5,117 nucleotides of DNA from an uncultured Lachnospiraceae bacterium (GTDB taxonomy: Bacteria > Bacillota > Clostridia > Lachnospirales > Lachnospiraceae), in NCBI GenBank assembly GCA_910585255.1, contig CAJUEI010000244.1, positions 1 through 5,117 on the forward strand. The letters run 5' to 3'. Each line of letters opens with the position of its first letter. The stretch's first letter is position 1. The notes beneath the pieces are model-generated. The model was not told where the DNA came from. It made no database searches and saw only the letters and a list, made by a program, of their open reading frames with translations. Positions 4,966-5,117 of the stretch are shown piece by piece. A program made the position numbers and the translations under genes.

Positions 4966-5117
4966 AACATCATATTTACAAACATCATATTTACACAGCA
5001 ATACAAATTCTGTTGGAATTAAATTTCCACCATAATGCCGAAGATAAAATTTATACTGCGGACATATACTGTCAATAATAAACGGAATCTTCCAAATATC
5101 CTCATAGCCATGATAGG
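4957..5117 (-). CDS. FkbM-family methyltransferase-like protein, C-terminal end (partial)
   Basis: Only the last 52 residues are in the window; the gene begins to the right. The visible part contains HGYEDIWKIPFII (2-14) followed by PQYKFYLRHYGG (19-30), which resembles the C-terminal end of FkbM-type SAM-dependent methyltransferases (typically an ED-W-IP stretch followed by YKFYLRH), often found with polysaccharide or lipid modification genes. The SAM-binding motifs are outside the window, so the family call rests on this tail alone. The last residues CKYDVCKYDVKK come from a perfect 15-bp tandem duplication (4966-4995). The stop TAA is at 4957-4959. It is a separate transcription unit from the sugar cluster, whose promoter lies more than 120 bp further on. 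Confidence 0.65.
   Translation of the reverse strand, partial: YHGYEDIWKIPFIIDSICPQYKFYLRHYGGNLIPTEFVLLCKYDVCKYDVKK
4966..4995. repeat. Perfect 15-bp tandem duplication in a gene end
   Basis: AACATCATATTTACA occurs twice back to back (4966-4980 and 4981-4995). Being a multiple of three, it keeps the frame and duplicates CKYDV at the C-terminus of the methyltransferase-like protein. Perfect identity suggests a recent event. Confidence 0.9.

Noticed and set aside
1..5117. tRNA, rRNA, CRISPR array, transposase or integrase gene
   Set aside because: I found no cloverleaf, rRNA-like stretch, regularly spaced direct-repeat array or recombinase motif in either strand.

Overview
The window is AT-rich DNA from what is probably an anaerobic Firmicute, most likely a gut Clostridia/Lachnospiraceae member. 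The grounds are low GC, strong AGGAGG ribosome sites, consensus sigma-A promoter boxes, protein style, and a palindromic repeat that I associate (from memory, unverified) with that group. All recognisable genes lie on the minus strand, so the reading order runs from right to left.

Right end (about 4957-5117): the last 52 codons of a gene whose end resembles FkbM-family methyltransferases, followed by a purine-rich tract and an AT-rich spacer. A consensus promoter (TTGACA, 17 bp, TATAAT; 4802-4830) with a CG-centred LacI-type operator just past its predicted start (4777-4790) then drives the sugar cluster: an L-fucose/L-arabinose isomerase-family protein (3228-4697), a LacI-family regulator (2058-3092) and a xylulokinase-type sugar kinase, xylB (322-1845). 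A strong hairpin terminator lies between isomerase and regulator, overlapping the start region of a likely separate promoter for the regulator. A bidirectional terminator (217-261) closes the cluster after xylB.

The logic is that of a small catabolic unit: an aldose is isomerised to a ketose, the kinase phosphorylates the ketose, and the LacI protein senses a sugar-like ligand and controls the promoter. No transporter is visible and the substrate cannot be fixed. D-xylulose is the usual XylB substrate, but the isomerase is of the FucI/AraA type rather than XylA.

The least ordinary feature is a repeat family present three times: a cut copy at 1-50, an internally deleted copy at 274-324 whose last three bases are the xylB stop codon, and a full copy at 1919-2040 between lacI and xylB. 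The last two are in opposite orientation with matching outer ends (CTGTAGTCAAA / TTTGACTACAG), so xylB alone sits inside an inverted-repeat bracket (274-2040). The stretch 51-273 holds only the terminator and at best a doubtful small reading frame.
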